Shown here in pieces: positions 55,806-64,000 of a DNA stretch of 64,000 nt. Each line of letters opens with the position of its first letter. The first letter of the stretch is position 1. A model generated the notes under the pieces. That model saw nothing but the letters and a program-made list of their open reading frames with translations. It was not told the DNA's origin and did no database searches. Origin of the DNA: Planctomycetota bacterium (GTDB lineage: Bacteria; Planctomycetota; B15-G4; JADJEK01); NCBI GenBank assembly GCA_016709145.1, contig JADJEK010000024.1, positions 1-64,000 of the forward strand, given 5' to 3'. A program made the translations under genes and the position numbers.

Positions 55806-58800
55806 ATGACGAACGAGTCGAGTGAGACCTTGGAATCGGCGTTCGAGCGCTTCCGTCGCCACGGCGACACGAGCGCGCTGGCGGTCGTGTTCGATCGCAC
55901 CGCACCCGAGCTGTTGCGCGTCGCGCGCCATCTGATGCGTTCGCGCGATGACGCCGAGGACGTGCTGCAGTCGACGTTCCTGACCGTGATCGAGCGAGCC
56001 GCGACGTTCGACGCGACGCGGCGGCTCGAGCCGTGGTTGTTCGGCATCCTCGTGCATCACGCGCAGGCGGCGCGGGCTCGATCAACGAGAGTCCTCGACG
56101 CCCGGCGGGTCGCCGATGCGGTGGGCTCGACGCCAAGTCGAGATCCGTTGGCCGCACTCGTCGACGCCGAGTTCACGCGCGCCGTGGAGCGCGCGCTCGA
56201 CGCGTTGCCAGCGGGCGATCGACTCGTGCTCGCGCCGCGGCTCGCTGCCGGTCTCAGCGGACCCGAGCTCGCGCAGCGCACTGGCTTGCCGGCCGTGACG
56301 GTGCGGCAGCGGCTCGTGCGTGGGCTCGCGCGCTTGCGCCGTTTGTTGCCCGCCGGTCTCGCCGGTTCGTTCGCATGGCTCACGTGGTCCGGCCGCGCAC
56401 TCGCGGCCAGCAAGCGCGAGCTGTTGCGACAGGCGATCCCCGCCGCGGCGCACGCTCCCGCGACCGCAGCCGCATCGCTGTACGGGAGCATGATCGTCAT
56501 GAAAGCGCCTGTATTCGTCGGGTTGGTGGCGTTGCTCGCGGCCGCGTCGTGGTGGTGGCTCGACGGCGACGCGCGGTCGGACGAAGAGCGGGACGCCGCG
56601 GTGATCGAGCGCGACGCGGACGTGGACGTGGCCCCGCAGCCGATCGACGAGGTCGCGGCCGCACCGATCGCGCGCGCTCCGGCGTCGAGCACCTTGGTGG
56701 TCACGGCTCCCGAGTCCGCGAGGATTCCCGACTCGTACCGGAAGTCCCTCAGCGGGATCCGCGGTCGGTTGGTGTCGCGGGGCGGTGCGCCTGCGGCAAG
56801 ACGCGAAGTCACGCTGCTCGAGATCGTGCCCGGCGATTTCGTCGCCGTCGCCGGGGCGATGGCGGACGCGCCGCGTGTCGCGATCGACACCGTGCGCACC
56901 GAGGACGATGGCCGATTCACGCTGCGAGGCGCGAGCACGGGCACGCTGCACGCGCTCGGCGTCGATCTCGGATCGGATCGCGCGGCGCTGCGCTGGCTCG
57001 ACGTCGACGTGGTGTCGGGATCCGACGTCGATGTCGGCGACGTCGTGCTCGCGGAATCCGTGCGTGTCGAAGGCCGCGTCGTCGACGACGCGGGTGAGGC
57101 GGTCGCTGACGCCGAAGTGTTCGCGAGTCCGGCCCTCGCGTTCGCGGCGCTGGCCGGATTCGAAGGTCTCGACGCGACGTCGTCGCTCGTGCGACTGGAC
57201 GGTGACGCGCCCGCGTTGTTCGCGCTGCCGGAGTTCACGGCGGCGGCGTTCGCGCGCTTGCCGATTCCGCGCGCGCGGTCGGATGCGGATGGGCGCTTCG
57301 CGTTGGACGGCGTCGCGGTGGGAGCGGTGACGGTCGTCGTGCGGCATCCGCGCTTCGTCGCGCATGCGACCGCGCCGATGCAGCTCGCGGCACATGCGAT
57401 ACGGGATGTCGGAGCGATCGCGCTCGAGGCCGGAGAGACCCTCGCGGGTCGCGTCGTCGACCTCGACGCTCGTGCGCTCGCCGGGGCGGAAGTCGCGCTC
57501 GCGCGGCGACCCGGCGTCGGCGTGTTCGCCGCGGCGCGCTGCGTCGTGTGCGATGCGGACGGACGCTTCGCGTTCGAGCACGTCGACGACACGCAAGACC
57601 TCGTCGTCATCGCGCGCGCGTCGCCGTTCTCGCCGTGGCGCGTCGTCGAGCCGGTGGGCGAATCGCGCACGATCGTGTTGCCGAAACGGGCGCGGCTCGA
57701 GCTCGTGGTCACGGATCGCGACGGCAAGGCGATCGAGAGCATCCGCGTCGGCGTGACGCCGCGGTCGCGCTTCACCGAGTCGTTCGAGGTGTTCCAGGGC
57801 GAGGCCGATGCGACGAGCGCGCTCGTCACGGTGGCGCCGGGGCGGTTCGTGCTCGACGGGCTGTTGCCTGGGTACTTCGGAATGCGCGTCGTCGCCGACG
57901 GGTGTGCGCCGCACGTGGAAGGTTTGCGCATCGAGCGCGATGTCCACGAGTTGCGCATCGTGCTCGAGCCGGCCGGCGGGCTCGCGGTCCGCGTCGTCGA
58001 TGCGCGCGACGGATCGCCCGTCGAACATGCGCGGGTCCACGCGCTGGCCGCGTCGCCGAGTGCTCCGGCGCTCGCGCATGGGCGAACGGATCATGCTGGG
58101 CGCGTGACGTTGGCGCCGCTCGCGGCAACGATGCGGAAGCTCGCGCTACGCGTCGAGCATCCGGCGTGGCCGACGCAAGTCGTCGAGATCGACGCGACGC
58201 GAGGCGACGTCGCCGTGAAGCTCGCGCGTGGCGGAGCGATCGAAGGTCGCTTGCGCGTCGGGGGCGAGCCGCCGGCGGGACGCAGGCTCGTGCAACTGGT
58301 CGTGTCGGACAGCGCGCATCCGGCCGCGGATCGCTACGTGCCGTACTTCGCGCGCTCGGATGCGCGCGGTGACTTCCGTTTCGCGCACGTGCCGGCGGGG
58401 CGGCATTGGTGGGTCGTGCGCGAGGACGTGCTGGCCGCGGACGGGCTCGACCCGGCGTTGTTCGCGCGACTCGGGATGCTCGATGGACTCGCGCAGGGCA
58501 TCGTCGACGTCGCGGTCGGCGAGACGGCGGCGCTCGACATCGAGTTGCCACCGGTCGGCGATGCGCGTGCCGCGTCCGTGCGCGGGCGCATCACGCGCGA
58601 CGGGCGACCGTTGGCTGGCATCGCCGTCACGGCGTTCGGCGCGACGCTGCAAGCGGCCGAAACCGACGCCGACGGTCGCTATGCGATCGATGCGCTGACG
58701 CCGGGGCGCGTGACGCTCTTCGTGCGCGAGTCGCGCCCGTTCGTCGAAGGGTGGTCGGTCTCCGAGACGTTGTGCACGGCGATGCTCGACGTGGCCGTCG

Positions 58801-59378
58801 GCGAATCCCGCACGCAGGACTTCGTGCTCGAATCGAACACCGTCCGCGTCACCGTCATCGACGCAAGCGGTGCGCCGGTCGGCGATGCGTCGGTCGAGTT
58901 CCATCCGGCCGATCCGGCGCTCGAGGGCTTCGGCGTCAGCGGTCCCACGAACGGGCGCGGACCGCTGGTGCTGCAGCCGCAGAAGGCCGGCCGCTTCCGC
59001 GTCGTCGCGCGCAGTCCGGACGCGGGCGTCGCGACGAAGGAGATCGATGTCCGCGGCGCGAGCGAGCTCACGCTGACGCTCGAACCGCGGCTCACGCTCG
59101 CTGCGACGTTCGACGTGCCGCTCGAGCTCGCGCAGTCCGAGGGACAGGAGTGCGTGCTCGTGCATGGTGGAACGGGCGACGACAAGTTCACGCTGCAAGC
59201 GTCGGTCGCGCGCGCGCCGGGCACGCCGCTCACGCGGGGCGCGTTCATGTGCCGAGGGCTCGGCGCGGGCAGGTACACGCTGACGTACCACCGAGGCAAT
59301 GCGGAGAGTGTGCCGATCGCGTTCGAGTTGGGTGAGGGCGGGGCGGAGGGCGTGGAGCTGCGGTTCGTGGGGCGGTGA
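55806..59378 (+). CDS. ECF sigma factor fused to a transmembrane anchor and repeated carboxypeptidase-regulatory-like domains
   Basis: 1,190 residues from ATG 55806. The N-terminal 180 residues are a complete ECF sigma factor: region 2 (FDRTAPELLRVARHLM, DDAEDVLQSTFLTVIERA, about 25-90) and region 4 (ALPAGDRLVLAPRLAAGLSG, RTGLPAVTVRQRLVRGLARL, about 124-180). One membrane helix (APVFVGLVALLAAASWWWL, about 234-252) follows, then about 930 residues of beta-sandwich repeats with RGRLVSRGGAPAARREVTLL and DGRFALDGVAVGAVTV-type units, the carboxypeptidase regulatory-like fold. The arrangement puts the repeats outside the membrane and the sigma factor inside, so release by proteolysis or a conformational signal is plausible. 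Planctomycetes are known to have such fusions. Confidence 0.85.
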   Translation: MTNESSETLESAFERFRRHGDTSALAVVFDRTAPELLRVARHLMRSRDDAEDVLQSTFLTVIERAATFDATRRLEPWLFGILVHHAQAARARSTRVLDARRVADAVGSTPSRDPLAALVDAEFTRAVERALDALPAGDRLVLAPRLAAGLSGPELAQRTGLPAVTVRQRLVRGLARLRRLLPAGLAGSFAWLTWSGRALAASKRELLRQAIPAAAHAPATAAASLYGSMIVMKAPVFVGLVALLAAASWWWLDGDARSDEERDAAVIERDADVDVAPQPIDEVAAAPIARAPASSTLVVTAPESARIPDSYRKSLSGIRGRLVSRGGAPAARREVTLLEIVPGDFVAVAGAMADAPRVAIDTVRTEDDGRFTLRGASTGTLHALGVDLGSDRAALRWLDVDVVSGSDVDVGDVVLAESVRVEGRVVDDAGEAVADAEVFASPALAFAALAGFEGLDATSSLVRLDGDAPALFALPEFTAAAFARLPIPRARSDADGRFALDGVAVGAVTVVVRHPRFVAHATAPMQLAAHAIRDVGAIALEAGETLAGRVVDLDARALAGAEVALARRPGVGVFAAARCVVCDADGRFAFEHVDDTQDLVVIARASPFSPWRVVEPVGESRTIVLPKRARLELVVTDRDGKAIESIRVGVTPRSRFTESFEVFQGEADATSALVTVAPGRFVLDGLLPGYFGMRVVADGCAPHVEGLRIERDVHELRIVLEPAGGLAVRVVDARDGSPVEHARVHALAASPSAPALAHGRTDHAGRVTLAPLAATMRKLALRVEHPAWPTQVVEIDATRGDVAVKLARGGAIEGRLRVGGEPPAGRRLVQLVVSDSAHPAADRYVPYFARSDARGDFRFAHVPAGRHWWVVREDVLAADGLDPALFARLGMLDGLAQGIVDVAVGETAALDIELPPVGDARAASVRGRITRDGRPLAGIAVTAFGATLQAAETDADGRYAIDALTPGRVTLFVRESRPFVEGWSVSETLCTAMLDVAVGESRTQDFVLESNTVRVTVIDASGAPVGDASVEFHPADPALEGFGVSGPTNGRGPLVLQPQKAGRFRVVARSPDAGVATKEIDVRGASELTLTLEPRLTLAATFDVPLELAQSEGQECVLVHGGTGDDKFTLQASVARAPGTPLTRGAFMCRGLGAGRYTLTYHRGNAESVPIAFELGEGGAEGVELRFVGR

Positions 59379-59385
59379 GAGGGGG

Positions 59386-59970
59386 CTACGTCGCGGACCG
59401 AAGGGCGCGCAGCGCGCGACTCAGGCTTTCCGAATGCCTCGCTGCGCGCTCGGGGTCCCATCGCGTCCTGACGAATCGCTCGACTTCCGCCGTGTACCGC
59501 GGTCCGACGCGCGCCGATGCAGCGCTGGCCTGCGGGACGAATCCGTTCTTGAAGCCGCGGTGCTTGCTCTTCGCCGCCAGAGACACCAGGTGGTCCTTCG
59601 CATCGGCGAGAGACTCGACGTCGCGCGCGATGTCCTTCGCGGCGACTCCGATCCATCGCGCGCAGGCATCACGATCCGCCAGGAGCCACGCCTCGACTTG
59701 GCGGACTGCGACACGGATGACGAGACCGGAAGGCGCGTTCGGTTGCATCGAACGAAGCAGCGTCGGAACGCAGTCCAGCCGGTCGAGATCGCGCAGGACG
59801 AAGACTCGCTGAAAGCGAGCCGCCGCTGCGAGATTCGGCATCCGAGCCTCGAGACCCGGAGTCCCGCCGCACGGTGTGACGGAGCTGAGCGGGAGGCCGA
59901 CGGTGTCGAACACGCGGCGCGTGACCGTGGCGTCGATCGAGCCCTCGACGAAGGCGATCCACGCGGTCAT
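59386..59970 (-). CDS. DUF4276-family TOPRIM-like protein, partner of the AAA ATPase
   Basis: 194 residues from ATG 59970. TOPRIM-like features are an early acidic residue in AFVEGSIDATVTRRVF and the DxD strand VFVLRDLDRLDCVP. The family signature continues with LVIRVAVRQVEAWLLADRDA and ends with SESLSRALRAL. DUF4276 proteins are usually coded next to an AAA ATPase and may be the nuclease half of a split OLD-like system. Here the ATG overlaps the stop of that ATPase gene by 4 bases (ATGA), so the two are surely co-translated. A nuclease function is inferred from the fold. Confidence 0.75.
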   Translation of the reverse strand: MTAWIAFVEGSIDATVTRRVFDTVGLPLSSVTPCGGTPGLEARMPNLAAAARFQRVFVLRDLDRLDCVPTLLRSMQPNAPSGLVIRVAVRQVEAWLLADRDACARWIGVAAKDIARDVESLADAKDHLVSLAAKSKHRGFKNGFVPQASAASARVGPRYTAEVERFVRTRWDPERAARHSESLSRALRALRSAT

Positions 59971-61124
59971 CCCCGGTCGATCTCGAACAACGTGCCTTGA
60001 CGCGGACTCGGAGCGACCGCCGAGAGCACGGCATCCGCGGCGGAGATGCCGTTGGCCAGAGCTCCCTTGATCTCGGGATGCGTCGCTGCCGAGACTACGT
60101 TCGTTCCCTCGGCTGCGGGGAGGAGGAGCAGGATCTCGCTGGCGTCGATTCCCTCGTCACCGAGCAAGTCGGTCGAGTGGGTGCTGACGATGACCTGCCT
60201 CGACTTCTTTCCGCTCTGGATCCAGAGCAACGGAGCGAGACGCGCGACCACCTCGCGATGCAGAGACAACTCAGGTTCTTCGAGGAGCAAGGGTCCGTTG
60301 TCTTCGAGCAGCGACCACAGCAACGCGACGAGTCGCAGCGTGCCGTCCGAGAAGTGCGTCTCGTTCTGCCAACCCGCCTTTGGGCGCCAGTGCTCGAACA
60401 AGCCCTCGAGATGGGGGACGCCGGACTTGTCGGTCTGCACTCGCAGGTCTTTGAGCAACGGAACGACGCTCTGCAGGGCGGTCGTGATCTTCTTGAGTCG
60501 AGCGTTCCTCGTCCGATCGGGCGACTGCATGACGTGCTCGAGGAACCGCGCGCCATACGGATCGGATGCGGAACGGGCCGCAGCGTCGGGTCCGCGCACC
60601 ATCTCGGGATGGCGGAGGAGCTGCGGGACGAGGTGCAAGTAGCGAATCGAGGCGAGGGCATCCGCGATGGCGCGGAACTTCGCGTTCGATCCCACTTGCT
60701 CCAAGTGCGTTTGGCGGCGCCGCGCCGAGTCGCGTTTGTCGTCCGCATCGGGACGATTCAGGAGGACTTCGTCGGCGGCCTTGACGACTTCGCCGTTGAC
60801 GATCGGCGCGCCGTGTTCGTGACCGATCGCAAGTCGATACGTCCACGCGCGTTCGTCGTCGGTCTGGAGTTCCACTTCGACGACGACGTCGGACCGCTGG
60901 CGCGAGTGGAGGCACCGTACTTGGGAGAGCCCGCCTCGGGCCTCGAGGGCCGTCGCGAGCCCACCGTTCGACGGACTCGCGAGGGTGCGGAGGAAGCGGA
61001 ACACGTCGAGCAAGTTGGACTTGCCCGATGCGTTCGCTCCGACGACGAACACACGCTGCGCCAGCGGCACGTCGACGTGGCGGAAGTTGCGCCAGTTCTC
61101 GAGTTTGAGCCGCGTGAAACGCAC
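59967..61124 (-). CDS. AAA_21/OLD-like ATPase
   Basis: 385 residues from GTG 61124, with AGGAG 8 bases upstream. The ABC/SMC-like ATPase motifs are complete: Walker A GANASGKS (29-36) after LKLENWRNFRHVDVPL, a signature-like SDGTLRLVALLWSLLE, Walker B LLLEEPELSLH, and the H-loop IVSTHSTDLL. It resembles the ATPases of OLD nucleases and of ATPase/TOPRIM defence pairs such as PARIS. The gene is followed with a 4-base overlap by the DUF4276 gene. A role in sensing foreign DNA or phage proteins is inferred. Confidence 0.8.
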   Translation of the reverse strand: MRFTRLKLENWRNFRHVDVPLAQRVFVVGANASGKSNLLDVFRFLRTLASPSNGGLATALEARGGLSQVRCLHSRQRSDVVVEVELQTDDERAWTYRLAIGHEHGAPIVNGEVVKAADEVLLNRPDADDKRDSARRRQTHLEQVGSNAKFRAIADALASIRYLHLVPQLLRHPEMVRGPDAAARSASDPYGARFLEHVMQSPDRTRNARLKKITTALQSVVPLLKDLRVQTDKSGVPHLEGLFEHWRPKAGWQNETHFSDGTLRLVALLWSLLEDNGPLLLEEPELSLHREVVARLAPLLWIQSGKKSRQVIVSTHSTDLLGDEGIDASEILLLLPAAEGTNVVSAATHPEIKGALANGISAADAVLSAVAPSPRQGTLFEIDRG

Positions 61125-61294
61125 CGACGGGTCTCCTGGGATCGTCGCGCCGTCATACTCCGCGAGCCGCAGGCCGTAAAGCTGCCGATCACGCGACGCT
61201 TGCCGACAGTGCCGTTGCCGCGAACGGAGTGAGACCAGAACTCCGGCTACACTCCGCCGCGCGCGAAGGTCATGGGTCGTCTCGGGGGCAGCGC

Positions 61295-64000
61295 GTGTCG
61301 ACGAAGTTGAAACTCACAGTGGGGACCGCGGCGCTCGCGGTGGGCGTTCTCGCGCCGGCCGCAGCCGCCGCAGTGGCGGCCAGTGCCGCGACGCCGTTCG
61401 TGTTCTGGTTCGGCCAGCTCGCCGTGGGATTCGGCCAATGGGTGGCCGGGTACTACACGAACCGCAAGGCGTCCGCCGATGACGCGGCGGAACAGGCGCA
61501 GATCCCGGATGCGCAGACCCTGCTCGGCAATGAGCATCTGACCGCGTTGCTCGGCTTGGCGTTTCGCGCGGCGATCCAACGCGCATCGAATGCGGCCGAA
61601 GTCGCGACGCATCGCGCCGATCTCCGCGCCATGGCGCACGCCGCGCCGGGCGAGCTGCAGCGCGCGCTGGCGAGCGAGGCGGAACGGTTCAGCGCGTTGC
61701 GCGAGTCGGCCGTCCCGGAGATCGTGATTCGCGCGCAGCAAGGCGGTGGACGGGCGCCATTCCTCGAGCCGGCGGAGTGGCGCGAGCTGCTCGTGCCGCT
61801 GGCCGAACGGGTTGGGGCGAATACTGCGAGCGGACGTTGGATCGATCGCGTCGCCACCATCGTCGAGGCCGAGTTCCCGAGCGCGTTCAAAGAGATCCTG
61901 AAGCGCGATCGTCATCCGAATGGACCGACGCAAGGGCGAGGCTACGCCGCGTACGAAATGATGATCGCGACGCGGATCCTCGCGCAGTTGGACGCTGCGG
62001 ACGCTGCCGCCACCGATCGCTTCGGCGAACTGATCAAGCAGGTCTGGGATACGGAAGATCGTCTGCGCGAGCGACTCACGAAGCTGCAGGACGATCAAAG
62101 GGCGACGGATGCGGGCGTCCAGGCCATGCAGCGGATGCTCGATCACGGGCTGAACTCGCTCGAGGATGTTCGGGAGTTCTATTGGGGCCAAGTCCGCAAG
62201 CAGAAGGTGCTCTTCGAGCTGTGGAAGCAGCCGCACTTCGCGACGATGCTCGAACATCGCTTCGTTGGCCGTGCCGATCTGGTGCGGTCGGTCGTCGAGA
62301 CGCTGACGTCCGGTTCGAAGGACGCGGTGCTTTTGTTCGGGGCCCCGGGGTTCGGCAAGTCGCGGTTGCTGCTCGCGATCGCCGAGGACGTCCGCCGTGC
62401 GGGGATCGAAGTTGCGTTCATCCATCGCAGCATTCACGACCTGCGAGGCCAGCTGTCGAGGTTCGAGGGTCAACGGGGAACCGTCCTGCTCGTGTGGGAC
62501 GACGTCCAAGAAACGAACGAGCGCGATGCGAAGTTCTTCTTCGAGCTCGACGACCCCTCGTTCGCGGCGCGTTACCCGCGATTCGTGCGCCTCGCTGCCA
62601 CGTGGCCCGGACCTGCGGAGGCGTGGCGTGGGAAGTTCCACAGGGACGACTGGTTCCAGGCAATCGAAGTACCGAACCTCGAGCCCGACGAGGACGAGTG
62701 GGTGCACTGGCTTGGTGTGGCGTCGTCGGCGTTGTCCGAGGCCGACCGTCGACAATTGGTGCAGAGGAGTGGCGCGAATCCGATGGTTCTGCTCGCAGCG
62801 CTCTCCGAGCTGGGACGCGGGGTCGCGATCCGCGAGTTGACGACGCCCGACGAGATCCTGGCCCGTAGCTACGGCCGGCTGGTCGACAGCGTCCTCAACC
62901 TCGCCCGCGATCATGAACTGCTTCGGGGGTTGCGCATCATTGCGGCGCTTGGCGCGATCGACCTCGCGAACGAGCACGTTCGGACACTGGTCGACGCGCG
63001 ACTGACCTCGGCATTGGATGCACTCGCCAGGTGTGGACTCGTGAGGGTCGTCGGGCAGCGCTGGGAACTGCAGCCGGACCACTTCGCACTCTGGGTACTC
63101 CGCAATGTCATCAGTGTCGGAGGTCACCTGTGGATCATGAGGGCGGTGGAAACGATTGCGGTCGAACTCGGACCGTTTGCTAGCGACTTCCTCGCTCGCA
63201 TCTGGTCGATCACCGCATCCGCCTTTTCGAAGGACGTGACAAGGCAATTGCGGGAGACGCTGTGGTCACACATTCGCGAGCTTGCGAAGCAATTCGACGA
63301 AGTGTCGGCAACTCGACTGGCACGCAGCATCGTGAACGCGACGGTCGGTGAGCCGTCGGCGGCGGAGTGCGCGCGTCTGGCGAACGAGATCGGGAAGCTG
63401 CGCGAGCGACACGACTCGGCGGAGATCGCGTTGGAACAGGCGAAGGGGCTGTTGAGCGCGACGGCCGGTGAGCCGTCGGCGGCGGCGTCGGCGGATCGGG
63501 CTGCGCGAGCGCACGCGGAAATCGCGTTGGAACAGGCATGGCGCTTCACAACGGACGGTCGGTGAGCCGTCGCGGCGGCGCGCGTCTGGCGAACGAGATC
63601 GAAGCTGCGAGCGACACGACACGGCGGAGATCGGGCTGTGGCAGGCGAAGGCGCTGTACAACGCGACGGTCGGTGAGCCGTCGGCGGCGGAGTGCGCGCG
63701 TCTGGCGAACGAGATCGGGAAGCTGCGCGAGCGACACGACACGGCGGAGATCGCGTTGGCGCAGGCGCAGGCGCTGATGAACGCGACGGTCGGTGAGCCG
63801 TCGGCGGCGGAGCGCGCACGTCTGGCGAACGAGATCGGGAAGCTGCGCGAGCGACACGACACGGCGGAGATCGCGTTGGTACAGGCGAAGGCGCTGATGA
63901 ACGCGACGGTCGGTGAGCCGTCGGCGGCGGAGCGCGCACGTCTGGCGAACGAGATCGGGAAGCTGCGCGAGCGACACGACACGGCGGACATCGCGTTGGA
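61295..64000 (+). CDS. Membrane-anchored STAND-type NTPase with C-terminal tandem repeats, frameshifted and cut by the window edge
   Basis: Start GTG 61295 (GGGGG six bases before). The N-terminal MSTKLKLTVGTAALAVGVLA and the following AAAAAVAASAATPFVFWF are hydrophobic, so the protein is probably membrane-bound. The NTPase has RFVGRADLVRSVVETL, P-loop LLFGAPGFGKSRLLLAI (near 62330-62380) and Walker B GTVLLVWDDVQ, followed by a helical LWKQ/winged-helix-like region (LEALARCGLVRVV type). From 63335 a helical 40-residue repeat begins. The frame is lost near 63560, where the third repeat unit has small deletions, and the repeats go on in another frame to the window edge. The layout (anchor, STAND ATPase, repeat sensor) resembles antiviral STAND proteins, but this is inference. 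Confidence 0.7.
63335..64000 (+). repeat. 120-bp tandem repeat array, about six units to the window edge
   Basis: Units begin at 63335, 63455, 63550, 63660, 63780 and 63900, each with a core like AACGCGACGGTCGGTGAGCC. The spacing is 120 bases except for units two and three, which are shortened to 95 and 110. The three last units are almost identical. One unit codes for 40 residues (NATVGEPSAAERARLANEIG, then KLRERHDTAEIALVQAKALM), a two-helix repeat of TPR-like size. Confidence 0.85.

Noticed and set aside
63335..64000. CRISPR array
   Set aside because: The repeated unit is 120 bases without unique spacers and codes for a continuous helical protein repeat.

Overview
The window is GC-rich DNA that most likely comes from a member of the Planctomycetota. 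The basis is the style of the genes. There is an ECF sigma factor fused through one membrane helix to many carboxypeptidase-regulatory-like domains. There are many large secreted beta-rich proteins (lamin-tail-like, dockerin-like, PQQ/TolB-like, choice-of-anchor I), two of them ending in a similar beta-rich tail, and M60 and M36-like exported metallopeptidases. Myxococcota, which also carry kinase-sigma54 fusions, are the main alternative. No rRNA or tRNA gene was recognised.

Bases 1-18,200 look like a degraded, horizontally acquired island. It holds a Tn5-like transposase relic, an IS21-family relic with both ends still visible, a second IS21-like element interrupted by an IS66-family element (perfect 8-bp target duplication), and fragments of an Xre regulator and a DUF1016/YhcG-type nuclease. 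Between the IS relics (3.8-13.7 kb) lies an unusual co-directional cluster: an M48 peptidase remnant, a dynamin-like GTPase remnant, an ECF sigma factor, a single protein combining a zinc-finger anti-sigma-like segment, a Ser/Thr kinase and a degenerate GTPase, and two further dynamin-like GTPases with membrane segments. Three of the junctions are overlapping or nearly contiguous, so this reads as one operon. It is the best candidate here for an undescribed system, perhaps a membrane-remodelling stress or defence module under its own sigma factor and kinase.

Bases 18.2-32 kb carry an HDOD-receiver-GGDEF protein with an Hpt partner, then secreted surface-type proteins and a broken ALDH7-type aldehyde dehydrogenase. 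Bases 32.2-38.1 kb form a reverse-strand operon of four exported proteins (terpene-cyclase-fold-like repeats, coiled coil, M60 peptidase, a second possible toroid protein), with two 4-bp gene overlaps. An M36-like peptidase, a polysaccharide flippase and an AAA/DUF4143 ATPase follow. Two short non-autonomous inverted-repeat elements lie at 42.2-43.2 kb. One sits exactly at the flippase stop codon. The other splits an open frame that is restored if the element and one TA are removed.

Bases 45.9-59.4 kb hold a triplicated secreted protein, a 1,699-codon kinase-TPR-GAF-sigma54 AAA+-Fis regulator, a secreted beta-propeller, an SGNH hydrolase lipoprotein and the sigma-factor/receptor fusion. The last 4.6 kb look defence-related: an AAA ATPase overlapping a DUF4276 TOPRIM-like gene, and divergently a membrane-anchored STAND-type NTPase ending in a 120-bp tandem repeat that runs off the window.

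Many genes need one or a few single-base indels to read through, often in short homopolymers and sometimes in compensating pairs. Some of these breaks may be sequence errors rather than true pseudogenes. Frameshifted genes are annotated over the full span of homology.
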